Shown here in pieces: positions 44,695-55,722 of a stretch of DNA of 64,000 nucleotides. The DNA comes from Pseudomonadota bacterium (GTDB lineage Bacteria > Desulfobacterota > Desulfovibrionia > Desulfovibrionales > Desulfovibrionaceae). How positions within the stretch are numbered: position 1 is the first letter of the stretch; the number at the start of each line of letters is the position of its first letter. Location: NCBI GenBank assembly GCA_023433925.1, contig JAEYTO010000063.1:1-64000 (forward strand). Reading direction: 5' to 3'. The notes beneath the pieces are model-generated. The model saw only the letters and a program-made list of their open reading frames with translations. It was not told where the DNA came from and ran no database searches. A program made the translations under genes and the position numbers.

Positions 44695-46707
44695 ATGCCG
44701 ACCCGCAGAGAACTCGCCAACGCCATCCGCGCCCTGTCCATGGACGCCATCCAGAAGGCCAAATCCGGCCACCCCGGCGCGCCGCTTGGCATGGCCGATA
44801 TCGCCGAAGTCCTGTGGAACGATTTCCTGCGCCACAACCCGGCCAACCCGCGCTGGCACGACCGCGACCGCTTCATCTTCTCCAACGGCCACGGGTCCAT
44901 GCTGCTCTACGCCCTGCTGCACCTCTCGGGCTACGACCTGTCCATGGACGATCTGAAGCGTTTCCGCCAGCTCGGCTCCCGGACTCCCGGCCATCCGGAG
45001 CTGGGCGTCACGCCGGGCGTGGAGTCCACCTCCGGGCCCCTGGGCCAAGGCATCGCCATGGCCGTGGGCATGGCTCTGGCCGAACGCATCTTCGCCGAGA
45101 CGTTCAACCGTGACGGCTTCCCCGTGGTGGACCACCACACCTACGTGTTCATGGGCGACGGCTGCATGATGGAGGGTCTGTCGCACGAGGCCTGCTCCCT
45201 GGCCGGCACGCTCGGCCTGGGCAAGCTCATCGCCGTGTACGACGACAACGGCATCTCCATCGACGGCAAGATCTCGGGCTGGTTCGCCGACGACACGCCC
45301 CACCGCTTCGAGGCTTACGGCTGGCACGTGGTGCGCGGAGTGGACGGCCACGACGCCGGGGCGGTCAAGCTGGCCATGGAAAAGGCCCGCGCCGTGACCG
45401 ACCGGCCCTCGCTCGTGTGCTGCAAGACGGTCATCGGCTACGGCGCGCCCGGCGTATGCGGCACATCCGGCTGCCACGGCTCGCCCCTGGGCGAGAAGGA
45501 GATCGAGGCCGCCCGCGAGTTCCTGGGCTGGAAGCACCCGCCCTTCGAGGTTCCCGCGGACATCTACGCCGGCTGGGACTTCCGGGCCAAGGGCGCCAAG
45601 CTGGAGACCGAGTGGGCGGCCATGTTCGACGCCTACAAGGCCAAATATCCCGAGTTGGCCGCCGAGTTCATGCGGCGCATGGACAACGACCTGCCCGTGA
45701 ACTTCGATCTCAAGGCCGAGGCGCTCGTATCCGCCACGGCGGCCAAGGCCGAGAAGCTCGCCACGCGCGTGTCATCCAAGAAGGCCCTGGACGGCTTCGG
45801 CGCGCTCCTGCCCGAGCTGTTCGGCGGCTCGGCCGACCTGACGCCCTCCAACGGCACCTTCCACGCCGGCTCCAGGGCCATGAACGCCAAGAACGGCCAG
45901 GCCCCGGACTTCAGCGGCAACTACCTGCACTTCGGCGTGCGCGAGTTCGCCATGGCCGCCATGCTGAACGGCATGGCCCTGCACGGCGGCTTCATCCCCT
46001 ACGGCGGCACATTCCTCGTCTTCTCGGATTACATGCGCAACGCCATCCGCCTGGCCGCGCTCATGAAGACGCGCACGGTCTTCGTGCTGACCCACGACTC
46101 CATCGGCGTGGGCGAGGACGGCCCCACGCACCAGCCCGTGGAGCACACGGCCTCCCTGCGGCTCATCCCGGACCTGGATGTCTGGCGGCCCTGCGACGCC
46201 GTGGAGTCCGCCGTGGCCTGGAAGACCGCCCTGGAGCGCCGCGACGGACCCAGCGCCATGATCCTCTCGCGCCAGGACCTGCCGCACAACGAGCGCGACG
46301 GGCTGACCATCGCGGCCATCGCCCGCGGCGGCTACATCCTGGCCGACTGCCAGGGCGCGCCCGAGGCCATCCTCGTGGCCACGGGCTCCGAGGTCGGCCT
46401 GGCCGTGGACGCGGCCAAGGCCCTGACGGCCAAGGGCCGCAAGGTGCGCGTGGTGTCCATGCCCTGCGTGGAGCTCTTCGAGCGCCAGCCCGCCGAGTAC
46501 CGCAAGCTCGTGCTCCCGCCCGAGGTCACGGCGCGCGTGGCCGTGGAAGCCGGCGTGAGCGCACCCTGGAAGGCCTACGCCTCCGAGGTCGTGGGCCTGG
46601 ACCGCTTCGGCGAGTCCGCGCCGGGCAACGTGCTCTTCAAGCACTTCGGCTTCACTACGGAGGCCGTGGTGGCCGCGGTGGAGCAAGCCTTGTCGGTCAA
46701 AAGCTAG
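44695..46707 (+). CDS. tkt: Transketolase
   Basis: Transketolase moves two-carbon units between sugar phosphates using thiamine diphosphate. The 670-residue protein has the standard N-terminus (RRELANAIRALSMDAIQKAKSGHPGAPLG), the ThDP motif GDGCMMEGLSHEACSLAGTL...DDNGISIDG, and HGGFIPYGGTFLVFSDYMRNAIR in the pyrimidine domain. Length is normal. It stands alone; a GGAAAGG/CCTTTCC hairpin follows 20 bp after the stop. Confidence 0.97.
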   Translation: MPTRRELANAIRALSMDAIQKAKSGHPGAPLGMADIAEVLWNDFLRHNPANPRWHDRDRFIFSNGHGSMLLYALLHLSGYDLSMDDLKRFRQLGSRTPGHPELGVTPGVESTSGPLGQGIAMAVGMALAERIFAETFNRDGFPVVDHHTYVFMGDGCMMEGLSHEACSLAGTLGLGKLIAVYDDNGISIDGKISGWFADDTPHRFEAYGWHVVRGVDGHDAGAVKLAMEKARAVTDRPSLVCCKTVIGYGAPGVCGTSGCHGSPLGEKEIEAAREFLGWKHPPFEVPADIYAGWDFRAKGAKLETEWAAMFDAYKAKYPELAAEFMRRMDNDLPVNFDLKAEALVSATAAKAEKLATRVSSKKALDGFGALLPELFGGSADLTPSNGTFHAGSRAMNAKNGQAPDFSGNYLHFGVREFAMAAMLNGMALHGGFIPYGGTFLVFSDYMRNAIRLAALMKTRTVFVLTHDSIGVGEDGPTHQPVEHTASLRLIPDLDVWRPCDAVESAVAWKTALERRDGPSAMILSRQDLPHNERDGLTIAAIARGGYILADCQGAPEAILVATGSEVGLAVDAAKALTAKGRKVRVVSMPCVELFERQPAEYRKLVLPPEVTARVAVEAGVSAPWKAYASEVVGLDRFGESAPGNVLFKHFGFTTEAVVAAVEQALSVKS

Positions 46708-46727
46708 CGTGCCCTGCGCATGATCCG

Positions 46728-46747
46728 GGAAAGGCTTCGTCCTTTCC
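46728..46747 (+). terminator. Hairpin after transketolase
   Basis: GGAAAGG (46728-46734) pairs with CCTTTCC (46741-46747) over CTTCGT. There is no T run, so its strength is uncertain. Confidence 0.45.
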
Positions 46748-46906
46748 GGGTCCCCGGCGGACGCGCTCCCGACTGCTCGTTGGCAAACCGCTTCGGATGA
46801 CGTAGGCTGCATGGCCGGGCGGCCCGCCTGTCGGCGCCCGCCCGGCCACAACCCCCTGCCCGGAGCGCCGGCCCACCGGTCCGCTCCCGCCATCCGGAAA
46901 CGCACC

Positions 46907-48076
46907 ATGCCCACTCCGCTCAATTTCGCTTTTCTCCGCAACGAGCCCGCGCCGCCCAACGGCCGCGGCGTGGCCATCCTCGGCGCCGGGCCGTGCGGCC
47001 TGTTCGCCGCCGGCTACCTGGCCTGCCTGGGCTATCAGGTGGATGTCTACGACAAGCTGCCCAAGGCCGGCGGGCTCATGGTCTTCGGCATCCCGAGCTT
47101 CCGCCTGCCAGCCGGCCGCATCGAGGCCGGCGCGCGCAGGCTGGAGCGCCAGTACGGCGTGAACTTCAACCTGCGCACCAAGATCTGCTGCAGCGCGCCC
47201 CTGCACGAGGAGGCCGGCGACCATTTCTCGGCCGACATGCGCAGCCTGGGCGAACTCGTGGACAGGCACGACGCGGTCATGGTCTGCACGGGCTCCTGGC
47301 GCTCGCGGCGCATGAGGATTCCCGGCGAAGACCTGCCCGGCGTGCTCTCGGGCCTGGAGTTCCTGTTCCCCATCCGCGCGGCGCGCTTCGGCGCTCCGGG
47401 AGTCAAGGCGCCGGACGTGGCCGGCAAGGCCGTGGCCGTGGTCGGCGCGGGCCACTCGGCCATCGACGTGGTGCAGAGCGCCCTCAAGCTAGGCGCGGCC
47501 AAGGTCACGCTGGTCTACCGCCGCACGACGCGCGAGGCGCCTTGCGGCTCCTTCGAGATCGGCAGGGTCCGCGCCCTGGGGGCCGAATGGCGCGAGCTGG
47601 CCACGCCCGTACGCGTGCTCGGCGTCGGCCGCGTGGAAGGGCTGGAGATCCTCCAGTGCCGCCTGGGCGACCCGGACGAGCATGGCCGACGCTGCCCCAT
47701 CCCCGAGCAGGGCGCGACCGAGGTCATTCCCTGCGACATGGTCGTGGCGGCCATCGGCGAGGTACCCACCCCACCCTTCCCCAAGGAGCTCGGCCTGGAG
47801 AACGTCAAGCAGGGCGACGTGCGCTGGCTGCACATGACGCGCATCCCCAACGTCTTCGTGGCCGGCGACGCCCTGACCGGGCCGAGCAAGATCGGCAAGG
47901 CCGTGTACAGCGGCCTGCGCGCCGCGCGCTCCCTGGCCAACTGGCTGGACCTCAAGGCCCTGAACCGCGAGGCCGAGTTCCACGACGACCTCGTGCACAA
48001 GAACGGCCAGGCCGGACAAACCGGACGGACGGAAGAGGCCGGCAAGACCGGCCCGGCGGGAGGCGGCCATGGCTAA
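46907..48076 (+). CDS. GltD-like FAD/NAD(P) oxidoreductase
   Basis: A 389-residue protein related to the small subunit of glutamate synthase and its electron-transfer relatives. FAD site: AILGAGPCGLFAAGYLACLGYQVDVYDK. NAD(P) site: AVVGAGHSAIDVVQSALKLGA. C-terminal GDALTGPSKIGKAVYSG closes the FAD domain. It lacks the Fe-S N-terminal extension of GltD; clusters could instead come from the next gene, which overlaps it by 8 bp. NAD(P)H oxidation coupled to a ferredoxin-like partner is inferred. Start 46907 is the only sensible one. Confidence 0.88.
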   Translation: MPTPLNFAFLRNEPAPPNGRGVAILGAGPCGLFAAGYLACLGYQVDVYDKLPKAGGLMVFGIPSFRLPAGRIEAGARRLERQYGVNFNLRTKICCSAPLHEEAGDHFSADMRSLGELVDRHDAVMVCTGSWRSRRMRIPGEDLPGVLSGLEFLFPIRAARFGAPGVKAPDVAGKAVAVVGAGHSAIDVVQSALKLGAAKVTLVYRRTTREAPCGSFEIGRVRALGAEWRELATPVRVLGVGRVEGLEILQCRLGDPDEHGRRCPIPEQGATEVIPCDMVVAAIGEVPTPPFPKELGLENVKQGDVRWLHMTRIPNVFVAGDALTGPSKIGKAVYSGLRAARSLANWLDLKALNREAEFHDDLVHKNGQAGQTGRTEEAGKTGPAGGGHG

Positions 48077-48638
48077 GACCCACGCGGCGCCCTGCGGCTT
48101 CTCCTCGACCATGTCCGACGCGCGCAAGACCCTGTACATCGATTACGCCAAGTGCATCGGCTGCGAGACGTGCGAGGCGGTCTGCCGCTTCGTCTACGAG
48201 CGGCCGCGCATCCAGATGACCTGCACGGCCGAGGGCATCGCCGCGCCGCTCTACTGCCGCCACTGCGAAAACCCCAAGTGCGCCAACGCCTGCCCTCGCG
48301 GAGCCCTGACCAAGGACACCGAGGGCGCGGTCATCCTCCAGCAGTTGCTTTGCCGCGGCTGCGAGACGCGCAACTGCGTCATCGCCTGCCCCTACTCGGC
48401 CATGCTCCTCACCGAAACCGGCGTGGCCGTGACCAAGTGTGACCTGTGCATCACCCGCCGGGCCGTGGGCCTTGGCCCGGCCTGCGCCGAGACCTGCCCG
48501 GCCGAGGCCATCCTGTACGTGGAGCGCGGCCGGCTGGCCGAGCTTGTCACGCCCGAGGCCGCCGAGGCCGAGAAGCGCGTGCTGGCCCACGTGCGGCCCA
48601 CGGCGGGACCCAAGTCGCCCAGAGGGGAAGAGGCATGA
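48069..48638 (+). CDS. Four-cluster 4Fe-4S ferredoxin (HydN/DmsB-like)
   Basis: 189 residues with four cysteine groups: CIGCETCEAVC, CRHCENPKCANACP, CRGCETRNCVIACP and CDLCI...CAETCP. That is the polyferredoxin pattern of DmsB/HydN proteins, with clusters in a chain. It has no signal peptide, so it is cytoplasmic. It overlaps the GltD-like gene by 8 bp and is overlapped by the next (ATGA), which argues that the three act together as a small electron-transfer unit. Confidence 0.92.
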   Translation: MAKTHAAPCGFSSTMSDARKTLYIDYAKCIGCETCEAVCRFVYERPRIQMTCTAEGIAAPLYCRHCENPKCANACPRGALTKDTEGAVILQQLLCRGCETRNCVIACPYSAMLLTETGVAVTKCDLCITRRAVGLGPACAETCPAEAILYVERGRLAELVTPEAAEAEKRVLAHVRPTAGPKSPRGEEA

Positions 48639-49258
48639 GCCCCAAAAAGTCCCGAGCCGGGGAAAAATCCGAGGCCAAGGCCGGCAAGCGCAAGCCCAAA
48701 GCCAAAGCAGGCCGCTCCTCGGGCAAATCTCGAGCCGGCCGCTGGCGCGGGCTGCGCATCGCCCTGCTCGGCCTGATCCTGTTTGTGGCCCTTGCCGCCA
48801 CGGCCATGACGCTGCTCCTCGTCTTTCCCGTGAGCGGCCCGGACGAGCCCGAGTCCTTCGGCCCGCCCGAGGGCTTCGCCGGCGCGGCCTGGGACCGGGA
48901 AGTGAACGGCCTGGGCGACCTGGAGGTGCTCCCTTCGCCAGGGCCGTTCGAGCTGCGCAGGCCCATGGGCGCTCTGGAGTTCGAGGGCGAGCGGCTGAAC
49001 GACGTGCAGATCGTGCTCTACAAGGACAGGCTGGCCGGAGCCACGGTCTGGCTGGACGACGAGCGGGCCTTTGACCGCGTCGTGGCCAGGCTGAGCGAGC
49101 GCTACGGTCCGCCCAAGCCGGTCAATCCGGGCCAGGCCCTGACCTGGGACTGGCCCGACGTGGGCATCGCGGCCGTTTACCTGCCTGGCGAGGACGAGGG
49201 CGTGCTGACCCTGACCTACAAGCCTCTGGCCAGGCAGGCCGCCGAGGCGCAGCAGTGA
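48635..49258 (+). CDS. Single-TM protein, unknown function
   Basis: 207 residues. The first 40 are Lys/Arg/Ala-rich, then one TM helix (about 44-66, RIALLGLILFVALAATAMTLLLVF), and about 140 residues outside, containing EREVNGLGDLEVLP-like strands. No family recognised. The start overlaps the ferredoxin's stop as ATGA, so it belongs to the redox operon and could anchor it to the membrane. Positive-inside charge places the C-terminal part in the periplasm. Confidence 0.82.
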   Translation: MSPKKSRAGEKSEAKAGKRKPKAKAGRSSGKSRAGRWRGLRIALLGLILFVALAATAMTLLLVFPVSGPDEPESFGPPEGFAGAAWDREVNGLGDLEVLPSPGPFELRRPMGALEFEGERLNDVQIVLYKDRLAGATVWLDDERAFDRVVARLSERYGPPKPVNPGQALTWDWPDVGIAAVYLPGEDEGVLTLTYKPLARQAAEAQQ

Positions 49259-49259
49259 T

Positions 49260-49284
49260 CAGGGGAGGGCTTTGCCCTCCCCTG
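49260..49284. terminator. Hairpin after the redox operon, AGGGC/GCCCT family
   Basis: CAGGGGAGGGC (49260-49270) and GCCCTCCCCTG (49274-49284) form a perfect 11-bp stem over TTT, two bases after the stop codon. No T run follows. Confidence 0.6.
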
Positions 49285-49297
49285 GCCCACCCACCAA

Positions 49298-49411
49298 GGG
49301 TCACGGGCCCTGGTACCCGTATTTCGACGCTGGATGATCCACCCATTGGTGGCGCATTGTCCGCCGCATGAGTCGCCGCACGACAAACACGGGGTGCAGG
49401 GGCCCGTGGCC
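49298..49411. repeat. Repeat unit with inverted ends
   Basis: The left end (49298-49323), read on the minus strand, gives AAATACGGGTACCAGGGCCC, and the right end (49385-49411) reads AAACACGGGGTGCAGGGGCC. The inverted similarity over about 27 bases suggests another small MITE-like unit. The right-end sequence recurs at 126-152. Confidence 0.6.
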
Positions 49412-49429
49412 TCTGCCGTGAGAGAGCCA

Positions 49430-49454
49430 GAGAGAGGGCGCGCAGCCCTCTCTC
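49430..49454. repeat. Hairpin of the AGGGC/GCCCT family beyond brkB
   Basis: GAGAGAGGGC (49430-49439) pairs perfectly with GCCCTCTCTC (49445-49454). It lies 35 bp past the stop of the minus-strand YihY gene. Confidence 0.7.
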
Positions 49455-49488
49455 GGTTCCGCCGCGCACCGCCGGCATCCGCTCCGCG

Positions 49489-50451
49489 CTATCGCCTCTT
49501 GGCCTCGGCCCCGGCCTTGATCCTCTTCTTCTCCTCCTTGCGCCTCTCCCCTTCCTTGAGGGTCTGCTCCACGAACTCCTCCTTGCGCCATGGCGAGCGG
49601 ATCTCCGTGCCGTACAGGTCCGACCAGGCCTTGGTGAACTCCGCGCCCAGGAAGAGGATGAGCGAGGAGTAGTTGAGCCACAGGAGCACGAGGATGATCG
49701 CGCTGGCCGGGCCGTACATGCTGGCCGTGGCGCTCAGGCCAAGGAAATGGCCGATGGCCGTCTTGCCGATGAACAGGAGCAGCGCCGTGACGAGCGCTCC
49801 CACGGCCACGTCGCGCCAAGCGATGCGCGCGTTGGGGAGCACTTTGTAGACCAGGCCGATGAGCAGGGCCAATCCCAGGAAGGACAGGGCCTGCTGCAAT
49901 GCTTCCAGGGTGGCCAGCGTCTCCACGGGCAGCCAGCGGGCCAGATAGCCGTAGGCGCCGACCATGACGGCCTGGGCGATGGTCAGCAGGAATAGGAGCA
50001 GGCCCATGAGCAGGATGAGCACCAGGGAGATGAGCCGGTCCTTGAGCAGGCGCAGGACGCCGTACTTTTTGTCCTGGGCCACGCGCCAGACGATGTTCAG
50101 CGAGTTTTGCAGGTTGGCCAGCATGGTCGTGGCCGTCACCACCAGGGTGCCCAAGCCAATGAGGCTGGCGATGATGCTGCGCGATGGCTGGTAGGCGCCC
50201 TCCACGAGACGGCGGATCGCTTCCGCCCCTTGGGGGCTCAGGTACTCGGCGGCATAGCGGTGGATGAGATCAAGGACCTCCTGGCTGCCGCCCACCAGGC
50301 TCAGGGCCGAGGTAAGGATGACCAGAAGCGGCGCGAGCGAGAACAGGGCGTAGTAGGACAGGGCGGCCGCGAAGGTGGAGCAGTTGTCGTCCGAGAAGCC
50401 GAAGACCGTCCTGAGCAGCAGGGCCTTCGCTTCACGGGCCAGCTTGCGCAT
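49489..50451 (-). CDS. YihY/BrkB-family membrane protein
   Basis: 320 residues with about six TM helices. The family start FSDDNCSTFAAALSYYALFSLAPLLVILTS is intact, and the later GASSALVTALLLFIGKTAIGHFLG-type and LLWLNYSSLILFLGAEFTKAWSD motifs are as expected. The charged tail (RKEEKKRIKAGAEAKRR) is cytoplasmic. The function is unsettled; the family was once miscalled RNase BN. Start 50451 (MRKLAREAKALLL) follows GGGAAGG. Last gene of the dppA-relA-AI-2E series, 25 bp from its neighbour. Confidence 0.9.
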   Translation of the reverse strand: MRKLAREAKALLLRTVFGFSDDNCSTFAAALSYYALFSLAPLLVILTSALSLVGGSQEVLDLIHRYAAEYLSPQGAEAIRRLVEGAYQPSRSIIASLIGLGTLVVTATTMLANLQNSLNIVWRVAQDKKYGVLRLLKDRLISLVLILLMGLLLFLLTIAQAVMVGAYGYLARWLPVETLATLEALQQALSFLGLALLIGLVYKVLPNARIAWRDVAVGALVTALLLFIGKTAIGHFLGLSATASMYGPASAIILVLLWLNYSSLILFLGAEFTKAWSDLYGTEIRSPWRKEEFVEQTLKEGERRKEEKKRIKAGAEAKRR

Positions 50452-50476
50452 GCCTTCCCCCCTGGTCGTTTCGCGC

Positions 50477-51613
50477 CTACCCGCCTCCGGTTTCCTCCGG
50501 CGGCTGGAGCGTCCTCTCTTCGTGCACGGCCTGGAGCACCGCATGGTACTCGTGCTTGTAGATGTACAGCATGACCGTGGCGAAGGCTATGACCAGCGGC
50601 CCGTAGAGGATTCCAGCCAGGCCGAAGACCTGCAACCCGCCGATGATGGCCAGGAAGATATAGAAGGGCGACATCTGGGCCTGGCCCTGCATGAGGAACG
50701 GGCGCAGGAAGTTGTCGATGGATCCGACGACGATGGCGCACCAGGCCGCGAAGAACAGCGCGGACTTGTAGCTGCCGATGAGCGCCAGGTAGGCCGTGGC
50801 CGGGACCCAGACCATGGCCGTGCCCACGATGGGCACGAGCGAGGCCAGGCCGAGCATGGCGCCCCAGAACAGGGGCGGGATGCCCACGATGGCCATGGCG
50901 ATGCCCCCGGCGATGCCCTGGCACACGGCGGTCAGGAAGCTGCCCAGGAAGACCGAGCGCGTCACGGCCTTGATGCGCGCGAGAATGCGCTCCTCCTGGC
51001 CCTCGCGCAGAGGAGAGAGGTACATGAGCGAGTTGACCATGGCCCGGCCGTCGCGCAGCAAATAGAAGGTCAGGAAGAGCATGATGGCGAAGTCCATGAC
51101 GAAATTGACCATGTTGCCCAGCAGGCTCGTGCCGCCCCTGAGCAAGGTCTGGCCCACGCTCGTGCTCGCGCCCACGAGCTGCTTGCGCAGATCCAGGCTT
51201 TCCAGCCCCACGAAACGCAGGTGCTCCTGGAGCCAGACCAGGACCTGGGTCACCCGCGGGTTCTCTTGCAGGCGCGTGATGTCCACTCCGCCGAGCCACT
51301 TGCTGATCCCTTCGGCCATGGCGATGCCCTGGGTGATGAGCGCGACCAGGAACAACAGGACCGGGATGACGATGACCAGGGTGATGAGGCTCAGGGTGAT
51401 GAGCGCGGCCAGATTGCGCTTGCCCGGCATCCGGCGCAGGAGCCGCTCCTGGAGCGGGAAGAAGAGCGTGGCCATGACCCCGGCCATGATGATCGGGTCG
51501 ATGAACGGCCAGATGACATACAGGGCCAGCCCCAGGCTCAGGAAGAGCACGGACAGGAGGAACGAGCGCACGACCTTGTCGCGCGGGCCGGGCGGCTGAC
51601 TTGCACGGGACAT
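50477..51613 (-). CDS. AI-2E family (PerM-like) transporter
   Basis: 378 residues with seven or eight TM helices. The family features are the first paired helices (LLSVLFLSLGLALYVIWPFIDPIIMAGVMATLFFP), a large central soluble region, and the C-terminal GPLVIAFATVMLYIY. Members export autoinducer-2, Na+/H+ or other small solutes. The ATG at 51613 is nine bases after AGGAGG; an ATG two codons earlier (51619) is only three bases from it. Located 18 bp downstream of relA. Confidence 0.9.
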   Translation of the reverse strand: MSRASQPPGPRDKVVRSFLLSVLFLSLGLALYVIWPFIDPIIMAGVMATLFFPLQERLLRRMPGKRNLAALITLSLITLVIVIPVLLFLVALITQGIAMAEGISKWLGGVDITRLQENPRVTQVLVWLQEHLRFVGLESLDLRKQLVGASTSVGQTLLRGGTSLLGNMVNFVMDFAIMLFLTFYLLRDGRAMVNSLMYLSPLREGQEERILARIKAVTRSVFLGSFLTAVCQGIAGGIAMAIVGIPPLFWGAMLGLASLVPIVGTAMVWVPATAYLALIGSYKSALFFAAWCAIVVGSIDNFLRPFLMQGQAQMSPFYIFLAIIGGLQVFGLAGILYGPLVIAFATVMLYIYKHEYHAVLQAVHEERTLQPPEETGGG

Positions 51614-51631
51614 GCGCATGCTCCTCCTGGG

Positions 51632-53791
<2,160 letters not shown>

Positions 53792-53822
53792 ATGCCTCGC
53801 GCCCCTGTGGGCCGGAACACGC

Positions 53823-55493
53823 TCAGCGTTGCAGGTGCTTGGGAACCCACCACTCGGTGAAGTTGTGCGTGATGCCCGCGGGCGCGACCTCCACGTTGCG
53901 GTAGCGCGCGTTCACGATGGGCAGGGACATGGGCACGTAGAGGAACGTGTACGGCTGGTCCTCGTGCAAGATCTCCTGCACCCTGTCGTAGATGCGCTTG
54001 CGCTCGTCCTGGTCCAGGGTCGTGCGGCCCTGCTCCAGCAACCCGTCCAGCTCCTCGTTCTTGTAGAAGGTGTGGTTCAGGCCGGCCGGCGCGACCTGCG
54101 AGGAGTGCCAGACCGAGTAGATGTCCGGGTCCTGGAGGATGTTCCAGGCCAGGATGGTCGCGTCGAAGTTGCCCTTGTTGATGAACTCCTTGACGAAGGC
54201 GGCCCACTCCACGGTGCGGATGTCCACGGCCACGCCGATCTGGCGCAGCCGCTGCTGGATGATCGTCGCGGTCTTGACGCGCTGGTCGTTGCCCTGGTTG
54301 GTCAGGATGGTGAAGGCGAAGGGCCGGCCGTCCTTGTCCAGGATGCCGTCGCCGTCGGTGTCCCGCCAGCCTTCCTCGGCGAGCAGCCGCCTGGCCTTCT
54401 CGGGGTCGTAGGCATAAGGCGCGAGCTTGTCGTTATGGACCCACGTGCCGGGCTTGTACGGGCCGACGGCCGGCACGCCCAGGCCGAAGAGCACGCCCTT
54501 GACCAACTCCTCCTTGTCGATGGCGTGGGTCAGGGCCTGGCGCACCTTCTTGCTCTGGAACATGGGCCGCTTCAGGTTGTAGCCAAGATACGTGTAGCCG
54601 AAGGAGAGATACTCGAACTTGTTCCAGTCGCGCTCCCACTCGGGGCCCTTGGTCTGAAAAAGGAACTGCTGGGCGGTCAGGCCCATCATGTCGAGGTTGC
54701 CGGCCTTGAGCTCCATGAACTGGGTGGAGAGGTCGGGAATGATCTCGTACACGACCCGGTCAAGGCATGGCCGGCCCAGGAAATAATCGTCGTTGGCCTC
54801 CAGCACGATGCGCCTGCCGGGCACCCACTCCTTGAGCTTGTACGGCCCCGCGCCCATGGGCAGGCGGCTGTACTTCGTCTCCAGAAGGTTCTCCTTCTCC
54901 AGGGCGTGCTTGGGGAGGACGTCCATGGCCCAGGTGACCAGGGCGCGCGCAAAAGGCTTGTCGTAACGCACCTCGAAGGAGTAGGGTCCGGTCATACTGA
55001 ATTCCTTGATGGCCTTGTAGTCCTCGCCGTAGGCCGTGGGCGTCTTGGGATCGCGCATCAGGTCCACGGTGAACTTGACGTCCTCGGCCGTGAAGGGCCG
55101 GCCGTCGAACCAGCGAATGTCCTCGCGCAGTTTGAAGCGCAGAAGCCTGCCGTCCTCCAGTACCTCGTAGGACTCAGCGGCCCAGGGTACGAGCTCGATG
55201 TCCTTGTTGTACTTGAGCGGCGCGATGTAGATGAGGTCGGCCACTTCGTGCGAAGACGAGTCCGTGGCCAGGATCGGGATGAGGTTCGAGGGCTCGCCCA
55301 GGGAGGGCTCCACGATGCGGCCGCCGGGGACCGGAGTCTCCCTGGCGCCGGGAGCGGGCCTGACGCCGGATGCCTCGGCGGACTCCGGGGCGCGGCCCGC
55401 CGCCTTTTGCCCGCCCTCCTCGGAGGAGCCGCAGGCGAAGGTCAGCATGGACACGGCCGCCAGGGCGGCCAGAATCAGGTGCCTGATGCGCAT
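53823..55493 (-). CDS. Peptide-binding lipoprotein (DppA/OppA-like, SBP family 5)
   Basis: 556 residues. An N-terminal lipoprotein signal ends in LTFAC-GSS (lipobox Cys near residue 21). The mature part is a family-5 solute-binding protein: GGRIVEPSLGEPSNLIPILATDSSS, FTAEDVKFTVDLMRDP, and IRTVEWAAFVKEFINKGNFD. It would deliver peptides or nickel-like solutes to an ABC importer, but no permease or ATPase genes are adjacent. Start 55493 has AAGGAAG upstream. First gene of the minus-strand series to brkB. Confidence 0.9.
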   Translation of the reverse strand: MRIRHLILAALAAVSMLTFACGSSEEGGQKAAGRAPESAEASGVRPAPGARETPVPGGRIVEPSLGEPSNLIPILATDSSSHEVADLIYIAPLKYNKDIELVPWAAESYEVLEDGRLLRFKLREDIRWFDGRPFTAEDVKFTVDLMRDPKTPTAYGEDYKAIKEFSMTGPYSFEVRYDKPFARALVTWAMDVLPKHALEKENLLETKYSRLPMGAGPYKLKEWVPGRRIVLEANDDYFLGRPCLDRVVYEIIPDLSTQFMELKAGNLDMMGLTAQQFLFQTKGPEWERDWNKFEYLSFGYTYLGYNLKRPMFQSKKVRQALTHAIDKEELVKGVLFGLGVPAVGPYKPGTWVHNDKLAPYAYDPEKARRLLAEEGWRDTDGDGILDKDGRPFAFTILTNQGNDQRVKTATIIQQRLRQIGVAVDIRTVEWAAFVKEFINKGNFDATILAWNILQDPDIYSVWHSSQVAPAGLNHTFYKNEELDGLLEQGRTTLDQDERKRIYDRVQEILHEDQPYTFLYVPMSLPIVNARYRNVEVAPAGITHNFTEWWVPKHLQR

Positions 55494-55722
55494 TACGTCT
55501 TCCTTGTCTCGGGGGGTTGTTGGCGATGGGCTCGGCCAGGGTTTCCGCGAGGAAAAAATTATGAAGCAAAGCGGGCCAAAAGCCAAGTCGCCCTTGATTA
55601 GCACTTGTTTTTTGTTTAACTCAACCTATTAAGCACCTCTGTTGCGGGGCCGCGCCCCGACGATGCCTGGAATACCAGCACGAACCGAGTAAACCGTTCA
55701 AGTGCGGGAGTAGCACGCGTAC

